Shown: piece after piece, positions 19,072 through 36,585 of the stretch
How the letters are laid out: the number at the start of each line of letters is the position of its first letter
Numbering within the stretch: the stretch's first letter is position 1
Source: Epinephelus fuscoguttatus
Lineage: Eukaryota > Chordata > Actinopteri > Perciformes > Serranidae
DNA length: 64,000 nt
Assembly: GCF_011397635.1 (NCBI RefSeq)
Contig: NC_064761.1
Coordinates: 25,833,643-25,897,642 of the forward strand
Direction of reading: 5' to 3'
Notes under the pieces: model-generated
The model's database searches: none
Told to the model about the DNA's origin: nothing
The model's input: only the letters and a program-made list of their open reading frames with translations
Translations under genes and position numbers: made by a program

Positions 19072-20165
19072 GATTCCTGCGAGTCTGTTTGGGCTGATTT
19101 ATCTGCAGAAAAACCAAACACACTTTAATGTACTGCTTTGAACCTGCTGATACAAGTCAGATGATAATTAACCACTAAGACGCCCCACAAAAACTACACC
19201 TGTCACTTCTTTCTTAAACAGCAATTTAAATAATCCTACACTGCAATAAGATCAAAATAACTCATGAGAGATGGAAAGGGGGCAATGTCACACATTTTCA
19301 AGAGCTGTGACCATGTTATACAGGGAGGGACATGTGATTTTAGCCAGTGTAACATTTCAAGTCTTTTAAAAAGTTGCCTGAAAATGAGATCATGAATTAA
19401 CAACAGTAGCACATTTGTGTAAAACCATCCCACCCCATTGTTAAAATTCCCTGCATTCTTTGGGATGAATAATTTAATATTACAGCAAAAGGAATGGATG
19501 AGTGTATAACAGCAAAGCGTTACAGGGCGTGTTGAGAGTATGATACATCCTTGACCAAAGTGACAGTGACCAATGGCGGCTGCTGACCAGTGTTGCACAT
19601 GACTGTTTTACGGGAATCCTGCTCGTAGCAGCCCGAAATAGATCACCAGCGGCGGAAACATCACAAACAAAGCACCCCCGCCCCGTTATACAGATCACAA
19701 AGGAGACAACACAATCTCTAAGAGCTAAAACAATGTGAGCTGAGCGTCACTGCGGTTGCTTATAGTCTATTCTGGTCCGTATTAGCAGCGTTGTTAGCTG
19801 GTTGTGAGGCTGGTTTGCGCCCCGTGTATTGACAAGCGGGAATGATTTGTAGGATCAGTGCGTCTTCCAGTAAGCAGCGGCGGATGCGATTTAACGAGCG
19901 ACACATGATTCAAACGGCTGGATGTCCCCATACAGAGGACGATATAAGGACCTCCGGTGATTATTATAGGCTTTTACGTCGTGGCGAAGCCTTCTGTAAG
20001 TGTGGAGACAAACTTTATCACTTCAGCTTACCTTTTTTCGTCCCAAAAATGCGCATAAACGATCCCTCGCCTCCTCTGCTGCCCCAGAGTGTTGCTATGC
20101 GCGGTGCGCATGCGCACAGCTGTGTTTGCCGACAGCGGCCCCATGAACTGCCCCTTCCCCTGAGT
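19072..20165 (-). promoter_or_regulatory. prrg1: prrg1 5' UTR exons and NRF-1 promoter
   Basis: The exon with the ATG extends to about 19,102, where the minus strand reads TTTCTGCAG|ATAAATC (acceptor). A matching donor, AAAAAG|GTAAGC, ends a non-coding first exon at 20,032. Its 5' end lies in a CpG-rich stretch holding TGCGCATGCGCA at 20,105-20,116, a perfect NRF-1 palindrome. There is no TATA box. The transcription start is probably between 20,050 and 20,110. The intron between (19,103-20,031) has no feature I can name. Confidence 0.6.
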
Positions 20166-20349
20166 TAAAGGGACAGACCACACATCAGCTCACACTGAAC
20201 TGAACACAACTATTACAACTCACAAAATAACTTTATACGGGATAGAGCAACATTATAAAACACATCAACTGAGGATAACGAATTTCAGACTGTCCTAGTA
20301 GTTATAGGCTTTAACATAAGGTGTTAATGCAAGAAAAATAATTAAATCC

Positions 20350-20935
20350 AACCACAGGCGTAGATTTTTTTGACAGGGACGCAGGGGACACGTCCCCCTT
20401 AATATTTAGAACACATGCATTTATCCCCCCGCCCAATAAAAACATGAAAGTAACAGAGAACTTTTATTTTGACAAAATAAATGACATTTACTCCATAAAC
20501 TGATGCAAAAAACGCACAAATTTGTGTATAAAAAAATCACCAAAATGCAGGAAATTAAGTGTTTGATGCCCCAAATTTTCTGCCAGAGGACCACCATACA
20601 TCCCTCAATTTTTAAATGCAACCTATGCCTGATAGTTTGTGGCGTTTGTACTAGACTTGATTATACTGTAATGTGTTCATGTTATTTTGTCCACTTTATA
20701 ATCCAGTGTAATCTTGCAATCTGCTATAAAATAGAAAGAAAATTAAGCAACTATGCAAGGTTTTGGCAGGAGGTACCGTAACATTCCCACTGTAAACAAA
20801 TGAAACAGAAATGGTACAAATTGGTTAACAAAAGTTACCAGAATGCAAGAAATGAGTGTTTGGTGCTCAAAATGTCATGGGAGGGGGCAGACCCCCCACT
20901 ATATATGTGTCCCCCTAAATGTTGAAAGAAAACCC
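20350..20935 (+). repeat. unnamed interspersed repeat, copy 1
   Basis: It begins near ACAGGCGTAGATTTTTTTGA and CGCAGGGGACACGTCCCCCT, and runs to GTGTCCCCCTAAATGTTGAA. Inner blocks such as TTCTGCCAGAGGACCACC, ATACTGTAATGTGTTCATGT and GTCCACTTTATAATCCAGTG recur reverse-complemented at 28,810-29,420. I cannot name the family. It has no coding frame and is likely a non-autonomous DNA element. Confidence 0.6.
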
Positions 20936-21790
20936 CATGTCCTTGACTCTAACCATTGCTTCAACTTAAAGCTTTCACCTTTGCAAGTGTAGTGACCACA
21001 CTGTCGGCATTTAAACTGCGTGCATAGCCAGATATTAAGGATATATACTGTGCAGGGTTTTCCTGAGAAAAAATAGAAATAATAGCTCTTAATCATCACT
21101 TATGACCCACTAAGGGTGCCAGTGTATTTTTCTGCAGAGACCATGGACTGTAAAAATAATGGACGTAACTACCATGACATCACCCTGGTTTATGGACTCC
21201 TGTTTTGAGTTTGGTATTTTGGCTGTTTCCATCTTGGTTTTCTGAAGCCAGAAGTGATCATATTTGGGAGATAAGCTGGAGCTGTGGATAAGTGAGGGAT
21301 GGGTCTGACTGAGAAGCTGAGTACACAAACAGCAGATGGCGTGTCATTCAAAGCAACCCACCTTTAATTATGCGTTACTTTAGTCCTTCATAAAATGTAA
21401 AAGGGTGAGTTATAAAAGAAAAGAAAAATTAGAGAAAGAGAAAATTAGCTTCAGAAACTAAAACCATTTTTGTACCAGGCAGTAAACATGTCTGCTGGAA
21501 AGTTGGGCATTTTAACATTGGGGTCTTTAGGGATTGACTGGCTTCTGTCGTCAGCCTCAAGTGGCCATTCAAAGAACTGCAGGTTTTGGCACTTCTGTGT
21601 TGGCCTCATTTTTGCCACTTAGCAGAGACTCTGACCAGGTGCCAGGCTGTAAGCAGCAGGTATCCAAGAGAAACAGTGCCAAAAAAACACAAACATTAGT
21701 GAGGTCACACATCAAGCCAGAGTGAATCAAGGGTCGGCTTTTACTTTCACCTTCACTGGCGAGCGTGTTTACAAATACTAATCAACAATC
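20936..21790. other. gene-free stretch, nothing identified
   Basis: Unremarkable AT-rich DNA between two repeats. The open frames here are short and lack family resemblance or splice context. Confidence 0.5.
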
Positions 21791-21798
21791 CTGTATAG

Positions 21799-22103
21799 TA
21801 GTGGTTCCCAACTGGTGGGTCGTGGCCTAAATGTGAGTTGCAGGTCCACTCTAAATGCACTGCAAGTGACTCACAAACATGTCAGGTTGTAACACATCTA
21901 GTACAGTGAATTTCTAGCACAGAGCTTTTATTTTGAAGTGCTCTTTCTTGCTGTAGAGTGAGTGACTAACAGACAGCTGCTTAACAGAGACAGACTCAAC
22001 AACATGGTCAAATGCAAATATGAGGCTGAATGCATTTAAACTGGGTGGACCTTGAACTAAAGAGAAATCTGGACTCTGTAGCTGGACCAGTTGGGAACCA
22101 CTG
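21799..22103. mobile_element. hAT-type MITE with 8-bp target duplication
   Basis: The ends TAGTGGTTCCCAACTGG and CCAGTTGGGAACCACTG form 17-bp inverted repeats with one terminal mismatch. CTGTATAG occurs directly outside both ends (21,791-21,798 and 22,104-22,111) as an exact 8-bp target duplication, the hallmark of hAT elements. The interior (about 270 bp) is non-coding. The intact duplication suggests no rearrangement since insertion. Confidence 0.88.
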
Positions 22104-22365
22104 CTGTATAGTACACCTTTTGATATATCAACATATCTCATAAACTGGAAAAGAAAATACATGATGATGTAAAAAAAAACAAAAAAAAAAACTTTTAATA
22201 TGATCAGATGTCCCTTTTTCTTTTCCTGGATCTGACTGATGTGCATATTTTCAACAAATTTTATTTCTATTGTTTGTCTCTGACTTGATTAAATCAAATT
22301 CAGTCATGTTGATGTTTTTCTGTGAAAGTAAGTAACTGAATCTTCTTTTGTTGTCATTATGTTCT

Positions 22366-22560
22366 TTTTTTTTAAAGATTATTTTTATGGGCTTTTTGCC
22401 TTTATTGACAGGACAGAGAGTGAAATGGGGAGACAGAGAGAGAGTGGGGACTGACGTGCAGCAAAGGGCCATAAGCCGGATTTGAACCTGCAGCCGCTGC
22501 AGGGAGGCGATGCCTCTGTACATGGGGCGCCGGCACTATCCACTACACTACCGACACCCC
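22366..22560 (-). mobile_element. tRNA-derived SINE with 16-bp target duplication
   Basis: On the minus strand it reads GGGGTGTCGGTAGTGTAGTG, GATAGTG (A box), then GGTTCAAATCC (B box), a CT-rich body, CTGTCCTGTCAATAAAGGC and the tail ATCTTTAAAAAAAA. The direct repeats GTTGTCATTATGTTCT flank it exactly at 22,350-22,365 and 22,561-22,576. It belongs to the same family as the SINE in the tandem array. The A box is altered from the usual GTAGAGC. Confidence 0.93.
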
Positions 22561-22576
22561 GTTGTCATTATGTTCT

Positions 22577-24470
22577 ATTGTAGTTTTGAAAATGCACTGA
22601 ATTGTAAAAGCAAGTTGATGTCCTCAGTGATATGAACACAAAATTTAGTCCAAAAGATACGTATTGTAGATTAGATTAATTTGTAAAGGAAACTCAATTT
22701 TGACTTTACTGTGAATTGAAAAGAACAGCTCTGAAAAGTGCTTTGTGAATATAAGTATTAGCAGAGGTGTGGATTTGAATCACATGACTTGGCCTCGAGT
22801 CACAAACTTGATGACTTGCCTTGACAAAATCAATAAAGGCTTGCAACGCAACGAGGACTTTAACACTACTGTCAAATGATTTCACCTGGACTTGAGCCTT
22901 TTGACTGAAAAAAACTCAATACAGTCCCAAAGATTAAAAAGTGTTATTTAAAAAATGTGCCACAAATCCATGAATTTCTCTTCGATTCTTCGGTTCATTC
23001 CAAGCGAATCATGATCTACTTTGTTTGAATTATTATGACAGCATCCAATCAAGTTGCAGAAGAGAACCATGAAGAACTCACTTTGAATTTCTGAGCACCA
23101 GGTGGAAAAAATGACATCAAAGATAATTCTATTCACATATAAAAAATGTGGTGGTAAAAAAAAAAAAAAAAAAGATTGTGCAGATAGTGCAGGTTAAAAA
23201 TTACAGACGGAGATGAAACAAATTCCAACTTAATTCAACATTCAAAGTTGCACAAAGAATGGTAAGTCATGGATGATATTAACATTGTTGGTGAGCTAAA
23301 GCTTAGCTAGCATTACTACTCTGTTGTTAAAATGGCATTACATTTATCGAAAAAGACATTCCACCTCTGAGTATTATGCATTTGGTGCAGTAATGGTCAT
23401 CACTTATGGTGGAATTGATGATGACAATTTCAGTTTCTGATCCTGGTCAGTTGGGATGACTATAAGTTTATGTAACCATTGACATTTTCATGGCCTTAAA
23501 AGACTAAAAAAGAAATTCCACCCCATTAAACTGTAATTATTAATACTAAAAGATAAATGTATTTTTTGTATGTGCGCCACATTTCTGCTCACCTGCTTTA
23601 ATTTTGTATTTTGCTCACATCAGCCAATCAGCTGTGATGCACTGCCTGCCAGTTATTGATGGCAGAGGGAGAGACAACAGTTATCAATTTGTTTCCATGC
23701 GGTTTAACTTCTGCTTAATGTTCTGTGTCAGTCGATTTAAAAATTTCAATTTGAGCAGTGACATTTTGTACCTCACACACGCGATCAAATATGCACAGCA
23801 ACTTCACAGCAGTAATGTTATACTGTATTAACGCTGATGAGAGGACTATGTGTTTGTGTGTGTGTGTGTGTGTGTGTTCCTGTTTTTACTCAGTGAGTCC
23901 CGACTGATTACAATCTGTAATCATCAGTAATGATGTTGAAAGACTTTGCCGCCAGGAACAGTTAACCTACACTCCGGTAACTCAAAGACACACACACACA
24001 TGCACGCACACAGAGTAAAATAAAACACACACACATGCACGCACACAGAGTAAAATAAAACTTCTTGTCAACCTGCCTGTATAACGGAAGTAATACAATT
24101 CTATTTGGTTCGTGAAATTAAATTCACTAACACAATAAAACTTAATATTCATTAGATGAACACTTTTTTATTTAATCCAGTGTTTCAGCAACCGTTCAGT
24201 AACCTTTTACTGCAACTGACAGTCGCCTCAATTAATTTAAGTTTTACGCAGATGCTGATGTTGCATTTCTGTTCAAGTACAACTATGAAGTTAATTTGCT
24301 ACAAAAACTCCTTGTTTGTGTGTGTGTGTGCATAGATATCATTGTGCATGTGTGTGAGTGTGTAAGTGTGTTAATCAATATGAATTAATTCCCAGATTCT
24401 TCCCTAAGGACAAAGGATTAGCTAAGTTCAATTAGGAAAAAAAATGAGCTGTGTAAGCTTCCCTCTGCTC

Positions 24471-24471
<1 letters not shown>
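22577..24471. other. gene-free stretch with small tandem repeats
   Basis: Nothing coding is seen. It holds a poly(A) run near 23,158-23,173 and a (GT)n at about 23,855-23,877. A ~36-bp direct duplication around 23,990-24,062 repeats CACACACACATGCACGCACA followed by GAGTAAAATAAAAC. Confidence 0.5.

Positions 24472-24530
<59 letters not shown>
24472..24530 (+). repeat. (GT)n microsatellite
   Basis: About 29 uninterrupted GT units, likely highly variable between individuals. The Thr-His runs read on the other strand are an artefact of this repeat. Confidence 0.95.
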
Positions 24531-24532
<2 letters not shown>

Positions 24533-24659
24533 TGTGTGAGAGACAGAAAATAGGGTGTTAAACAAAGTGTAACCCGAAAAGAAAGAGAGAAGAAGGGTGT
24601 CACAAGAGTAAAGCAGGGATGCAGTTAAAGGTGAGCCCACTGACAGAAAAGTTTGGTTA

Positions 24660-25290
24660 AATGAGGAAAAAATTAAACAAATGTTTTGTTCTGAATGTTT
24701 TGAGAAGCCACAACAGCGCACAAACACGACAGTACAACTTCTGGCAACAGACTGGCAGCTGAAGGTCGACCCGGAGAGACAGCTCAAATTTCTTGACACC
24801 ATAGCTGTGACCACGCTCAGCCCTGACATGGTTCTCGTGTCAGAATCATCGGGGCAGGTGGTCCTGCTGGAATTGACTGTGCCCTGTGAAGACTGGATAG
24901 GAGAGGCGTTTGAGAGGAAGAAGGCCTAGTATGAGGAGCTCTAATGCCGAAGCAATGGATGGAAGACCTGATGCTACCCCATAGAGGATTTGCTGGCTAG
25001 CTGTTCTGCAATGCCCTCAAGTTGCTGGGCATCAGAGGAGTGCACAGCAGGAGAGCCATCAGGAACATCACTGATGCTGCTGACAGGGCATCAGGATGTC
25101 TGTGGATCAAAAGGGGTGAACCATGGACCACACTAGCTGCCTAGACACAGCCTGGGGTCTGATCAACCCTGTCTGGGTCGCCTGGGCAAGGGTGTATGAT
25201 GTTGAAACACCTAATGACCCCAGGTTGCATCACTCTTGACGTTTCTAGGTTGCACCATTAGGTGTGTGTAAAATCAGTTTTGTCTCGAGG
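24660..25290 (+). mobile_element. 3' fragment of a LINE with restriction-like endonuclease domain
   Basis: Translation from about 24,680 gives ATDWQLKVDPERQLKFLDTI, then TLSPDMVLVSESSGQVVLLELT and EAFERKKAQYEEL. The PD...(V/L)LELT pattern fits the C-terminal restriction-like endonuclease of R2/R4/Rex6-type LINEs, and this stretch is familiar from many fish genomes. A stop near 24,928 and frame changes after it show decay. Continued similarity (GFAGQ/SWAS, then SKGVNHGPH) runs to about 25,140. A 3' tail region ends near TTGCACCATTAGGTGTG. No reverse transcriptase part is present, so it is 5'-truncated as is usual for LINEs. Confidence 0.6.
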
Positions 25291-25379
25291 TGGCTGCATT
25301 TCATTCCACAAACATTTTTACATTTCTCCCCCAGAAAAAAGCAGAAAAAAACACTAAAACAGCACAACATAGAGACGGT

Positions 25380-25535
25380 AAATTAGAATTACATTAGCAC
25401 TTCACTGTTGGTTCTCCTTATGTCCCCCTGATTGTTGAGCATTTATATCCTTATGTGTTCACTCGTGCCTTTTTATGTTTTTACTTGCTGCACAACCCTC
25501 CAGGGGCGAAATAGAGTTGCAGTTGAAGTTGTTAA
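25380..25535 (+). repeat. probable LINE 3' tail fragment
   Basis: It ends CCTCCAGGGGCGAAATAGAG TTGCAGTTGAAGTTG. It resembles the end of a second stretch at about 18,830-18,930 in prrg1 intron 1 (TGGGGTCGAAATAAAGTTGA AGTTAAAGTTG). Both look like 3' ends of the same retroposon family, which I cannot name. Confidence 0.35.
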
Positions 25536-25789
25536 GACGCTGCAGTATCCACTGACAGACACTCACAGTGATATTTAACCTTGAAGTCAAAAATAAGTTT
25601 TAATAAAAACATGTCACGCAGGTTTTGAACAGGCTGCATGAGACTGTGGTTAGGGAGAGATTTGAATTTCATCCTGAACAATGTGACTGCAGGCTGATAA
25701 TATTCAAGAGGAAAAAACACAACCTTTGATACACATGTGAGTCAGCTTGTGATGTACGGAGCGAACAGCTAACAGCAAAAAAAGCAGGC

Positions 25790-26200
25790 TGGACCAGTCA
25801 TATCCTCCCCGTCATACCCAATAATCACCCTGTAGAAAAAGTCAAACAACGTAAGTACTTGGACACAATTATTTAACAGACCCTAACTAAGGGAGTGCTT
25901 TTAAGAGAGCCAATCAGCACCTGTTTTTAATGAGGAAGCCGAGGAGCTTCAGTGTTAGCCAACCCACACATACTTGAAATACCATACAGCAGAATGGTTG
26001 AAAGTATTTTATCATGTAACACTGCAGCATGTTGCGGCAATATGAGTGCAAAGAGCAAAAACAAGCTCTCTAGGACTGTCAACATTGCAGGGAAGGTGAT
26101 TGGCAAGTCACAGAAACAACTCTGCAATATATCTGACAGTGCTGTACGCAGGAAGGACAGGTCTGAGTGTTGATTAAGGGTCTTAAGAACCAGTCAGAAC

Positions 26201-26241
<41 letters not shown>

Positions 26242-26262
26242 CCTATCTATCTATCTATCTCA
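25790..26262 (+). mobile_element. decayed LINE reverse-transcriptase tail ending in (TATC)n
   Basis: Readable pieces are KQRKYLDTII (about 25,846-25,875) and, from 25,952, IPYSRMVESILSCNTAACCG and KNKLSRTVNIAGKVIGKSQK, QLCNI...AVRRKDR. These match the C-terminal part of fish non-LTR retrotransposon polyproteins, where KYLGTIID and ESILSFN recur. A (TATC)n tract at 26,201-26,262 follows 30 bases later, as expected if it grew from the element's 3' repeat. The fragment is short, shifted between frames and dead. Confidence 0.55.
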
Positions 26263-27380
26263 CTTCTTGCTGTTTCATGAAAAGGTCCATGGTTGACCCT
26301 TAAATTGGATCAAGCACTCTACAACAATTTATTTACTGACTTATATGACTGACAATACAACGTATGTATTGTTATTATGTATTTTTATCATTAAAACACA
26401 TTTCAGCTGCCATCTTATGCTCCCCCTGCAGTCATTGTGAAATGGTGCGCTCCATCTAACCTGAAAATGGTGTATTTAAATATTTCTGCATACTGGGGTC
26501 CCTTAAGAGTCTTGATATTACATAAATTGGGCACGACTGGACAACAGAGAGTTAACAATCATATACTTTTTACACTATTTCAGTTCAGCAAATAAAGTAG
26601 CCCTCAGGATTGAACGAATAACTGAAGAAAAAATGTATTTGTCCACTCCTGATTTGATCTTATGATTGAATATTTTGCATTAATTTCCTCAATCCATGTC
26701 ACTGGAGGGCATTTTTTCAACCCAGAACCCGCATGTGACTGCCTCTGCTCAAAATAAGAAAACACAGTCTTAACAGCAGGTACAACATACATGTCGAAAT
26801 ATGATTGACAGGATTATATTCACAGGAAGTATAACATTTTGCTTAGTGATATGTAAAGTAACACCCTCCCCCACCCAAAGATGGGTGTGGATGAGGGGCC
26901 CACTTTGACAGTGTCGTCCCCCATATGCCCACATCTTTTTAGCCCATATGTGAATTCAGGGCATTGTTGTAAGAGAATTTAATGCTCTGACAAATTTCCC
27001 CGAACAATGAAATGATGGAAACTAAAATTCTATTAAAAGGAGAAAAAAAGGGCCCTCAAGATTAAAATATTTACTCAGAAAGCTATGTATTTCTCCAGTT
27101 TTTTCAAAATTATTATTATAATTATATTCTGGTCTAGTTGTGGAATCCTACAAAGAAGTTGACTTTAAAATATTTCTGCTATTCACTTCCATGGCACCCC
27201 TGGTGTGTAAATGTGATTTGCTGTAAAGCTGTATTATTCAGAGACACCACCTGCACAGATTTAAATGCCTGTAGCTACTGTTATATTTTACTCCCTCTCC
27301 AGTGCATATGAGGGCTAACAGACATAGAGGGATGCTGTGTAAAGTGTGGGGGTAAATCTAGGCACTAGGACCCAGCAGGT
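26263..27380. other. gene-free flank upstream of tmem47
   Basis: No exon or named repeat is seen. GC content climbs from about 27,360, where the tmem47 5' UTR and promoter should begin. Confidence 0.5.
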
Positions 27381-33263
<5,883 letters not shown>

Positions 33264-34054
33264 AACGTGTGAGACAAGAGGAGGAATTGAGACTCTCTGT
33301 TTCATCCACTTTCCTCTCAGAAATAGGAACTTTCTGTCTGTTACACAGTGTACAACTACAGACTTAAAAAAAAAACAGGAAATACAAATGCTTATTGTTA
33401 GTTTCAAGACTGGAAACGAGCTCCTCCATTTGATACTGTGAACTTGTTGTTGTCTCAGAGACTATCCTCACTCATTGGACCGAAGCCCCGTGCTGTCTCT
33501 CTCAGAAGGTTTGGCAGCAGACACGGCTGTGAAAAAGAAATCCAACCCAGCCAGTTTAATTTGGGAGAGAATGTCAGCGCTCAGATAACACCGCGTCCCC
33601 TTTAAGTGGAACTCCAGTAGGTCTTTAAATTTGGGCAGAAAATCTGGAGGGAACAGATGGATTCGCTGACCCCATACTGGGACAAATCGATGGACTAATT
33701 AACCAATCAGAGCAAAGAATGATGTAAACTCAAGCCAATAAGGGAAGTCACACATCCAGGGAGAGAAATGTCCTATTGAAGATATAGCATGACAAAGTGA
33801 GGAAGACAGGGCACACCTAAGGAAATGCTACATTTCCCCAGAGTTACACTAGAAACTGGAATTTGGCAAAGCCTTCTTCCTCCGGCAGAGTGTAATAGAT
33901 TGGGTTAAAGGGTGTCATGACGCTCCGAAAGAGTGGCTGTATTTCCTTTTGTCCTATTTAAAGCATCAGAGATACTGATAATAAAAGAAGCTACCTAAGA
34001 CACTGAACACATTCCACAGCCCCCTTCCAAATGATAGCATACTGGTGAGAGGTT

Positions 34055-34060
34055 AATAAA
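34055..34060 (+). terminator. tmem47: candidate tmem47 poly(A) signal
   Basis: AATAAA lies 792 bases after the tmem47 stop. A second AATAAA is at 34,731-34,736. The 3' UTR (33,264 onward) shows no coding frame. Confidence 0.45.
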
Positions 34061-34949
34061 CAGCAGTCTATCACATGTAAACCTGCAGCATAACCCAAGT
34101 TATACCTTCTTTTTTAAAAATGGTTGTATTATATGTAAGTATGCACATTAAGCATATTAAAGTAATATTCACAACAGGAAGACCAGTGGGAAGGAAGATG
34201 GCAAATGACCATGTCTGCCGAGTGTGCACGCACGTCTGCATGATCATACCACCCAGCATGTGCTCACACAGCTCCCCATGTGATGCCTCCTTATCTTCTC
34301 ACCCTGTAGGAAATGGGAATGCTTGGTAGAGTAAACACCAGTAAGAAGACAACAAATTTCAGATAGGGAGAGGCTGTAGCAGAAAATTATTGTAGTTATC
34401 GGAAAAAGTCAGTATATGTAGTTTTTGCATCTAAATTAAAGGTCCGTGATAAAGTACTTTAGGAGATGCCAGAGTGCTATGTGCCGTGCATGAGTAGTGT
34501 TACGAGGACTGTGAGAATCAAGTAGAAAATGGGAAGTTTCATACCTGAGCGAGAGGTGAGACCTGTGGTGGCGGAGGACCTGCGGTGGTAATATCTGTCT
34601 TCTCAAACTTCGTTCGACACGGTCAGAAACTTCTCCAACTTCCTCTGGCAACATTAGTGAAAGTGAGAGTGTGTGCATGCCACTACCATTTGCTGCTGTG
34701 TTTGATTCCCACGGGTTTGATTACTTACACAATAAACATGTACTGGAGAAAAACAAGGTGTGTTTGGATGATGTGGGGAGAAAGCAGAGCTATTAACTAG
34801 AATTACTGCCTCTGCAAACCAGTGAAGTCGCAGTTAACATCCATGTCTGCCCGGACTCGTGTAGCTGTGACGGCTGACGATGCTTCAAATAATGGATGCT
34901 GCTGCAAGAAACGTTAATGCTTCACACACATCTTCAACCTGGCAGTACG

Positions 34950-35800
34950 GACGATCTATACAATCAGTAGAATTTCAAGGTTGGACACCCAAGATAAGTG
35001 TCACCAATTCAGTATCTGACCAAATGTTGTATGATGTCAGAGTGAAGTTGACCTTTGACCTTATGAGTATAAACTGCCATCACGTCATAATTTCATCCTA
35101 TTAGACAGTTGTGTGAAATTTTGTCATAATTAGCCTGTGAATTCTTGAGTTATTTTTATTAGTTCAGTCTTGATTTGAAGTGGATGTTTGTGCCAAATTT
35201 AAAGAAATTACAATTTTTTTAATGAATAAATTAATAGTATTGCTATATTTCTGTGCGGCAATATCGTATCGTCACACAGTGTCAAGTATCGCTTTTTTAT
35301 TATATAAATTATTAATTTTACAAATACAAATTAAACTTTAGGTATTTTACTTGAATAATAATTCAGTCCACGACATACATTTTTGTTGCAAATAAAATTA
35401 TTGAAGCGAGATGATATACAAATGTTGACAAAGTTTTCCTTTGGGCGACATAAATTTACAGTTGGAAAAAGGTAATATATCGCAGTATATTTTATCGCAA
35501 TACTCGGAATATTGCAACACATTAAAATCGCAATAATATTGTATCGGGACTTAAGTATTGTGATGATATCGTTTCATGGACCCTCTGGTGATTCCCATCC
35601 CTACTCAAGACCTTATTAAAATATCGCGCTCATGAGAATGAGATGTACACAAGGTCACAGTGACCCTGACCTCTGACCACCACAATCTAATATACTCATC
35701 TTAGAGTCTAGGTGGATGTTTGCGCCAATTTTGAAGGACTTCCCTTAAGGCCTTCTTGAGATATTGCGTTCCCTGCCACCGTCATAAACCGACATAAAGA
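34950..35800 (+). repeat. teleost interspersed repeat split by a second, nested element
   Basis: The outer repeat has the left part TGACCTTTGACCTTATGAGT, TCACGTCATAATTTCATCCT and GGATGTTTGTGCCAAATTTA (to about 35,215). Its right part begins ATATCGCGCTCATGAGAATG (about 35,620) and runs through CAAGGTCACAGTGACC to CTTGAGATATTGCGTTC. Between them (about 35,216-35,610) lies another element, rich in AATATCGTATCG and ending GTGATTCCCATCCCTACTC. This is a nested insertion, so the inner element is younger. The family names are uncertain; both look like non-autonomous elements common in fish. Confidence 0.5.
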
Positions 35801-35851
35801 ACTATGCAGACATGCCAGCTGTGCGTGGTCAAGTCACATAGAATCAGCTCC

Positions 35852-35857
35852 TTTATT
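35852..35857 (-). terminator. tab3: candidate tab3 poly(A) signal
   Basis: TTTATT on the plus strand is AATAAA in the tab3 sense, about 730 bases past the tab3 stop. The region 35,858-36,585 would be the 3' UTR. No other gene is seen between it and the split repeat. Confidence 0.45.
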
Positions 35858-36585
35858 AAGTACAGCAAGTTGAGGCATTTGCACAGGAAATCAACATCTT
35901 CCGAACACATAATACAGGGTGGCATAATATGCATAAAAGTACCAGGAATATACTCATATGCAAATGTCTTTTAGTGTTCTTCTTTCAGTGAAGTGAGCTC
36001 TAATACAGAGCCAGATACAGTGTACAGTCTACATTTCGCATTAGTCAGAATGTATATACCATTGCTTTCATTGTTCCACTGTCAGAGAGGGAGTTACAGG
36101 TCCTAGATTAAAGTGGAAGTGCCTCCATTGTCAGTTCAGGAATGGGCGCAGTCTTGTAAACAGGGCAGTCTCTCTTTCTGCGTGGAATGTTCTCTAGGTA
36201 AACTGTAGCTCCTCCTCCTCAATCTTCGATTGCTTTGACCTTTCCGAAGCCCCGACCCACCCACTGCCAGAGTCGCAGCGCCACTCCCTCTTTTATACAT
36301 TTGCCATGATAAGAGTCTCCGACTGTCCTGAATAAGAATCTTCATCATCATCCTCCAACGGAAAATAAACAGGGTCAAAGTGCACAGGAGTAGTAGATGG
36401 GAGAAGGACAAGTGGGCAGAGAGGGGTAGTGGCTCTTCCTCAGCAGGTAAGAGGGGCTTATATACTGATTGACAGGGGGAAGACCTCTACACAGATTCTG
36501 CAGACTTTGGAGGGGTGGGGCTTATACTATCCAAGGATTGGCAGGGGATGGGGCAGGGGTGGGGCATTACAGCGCAGCGCTAAGC

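Noticed and set aside
24418-24829. Frames with long Thr-His runs
   Set aside because: Produced by the (GT)n microsatellite.
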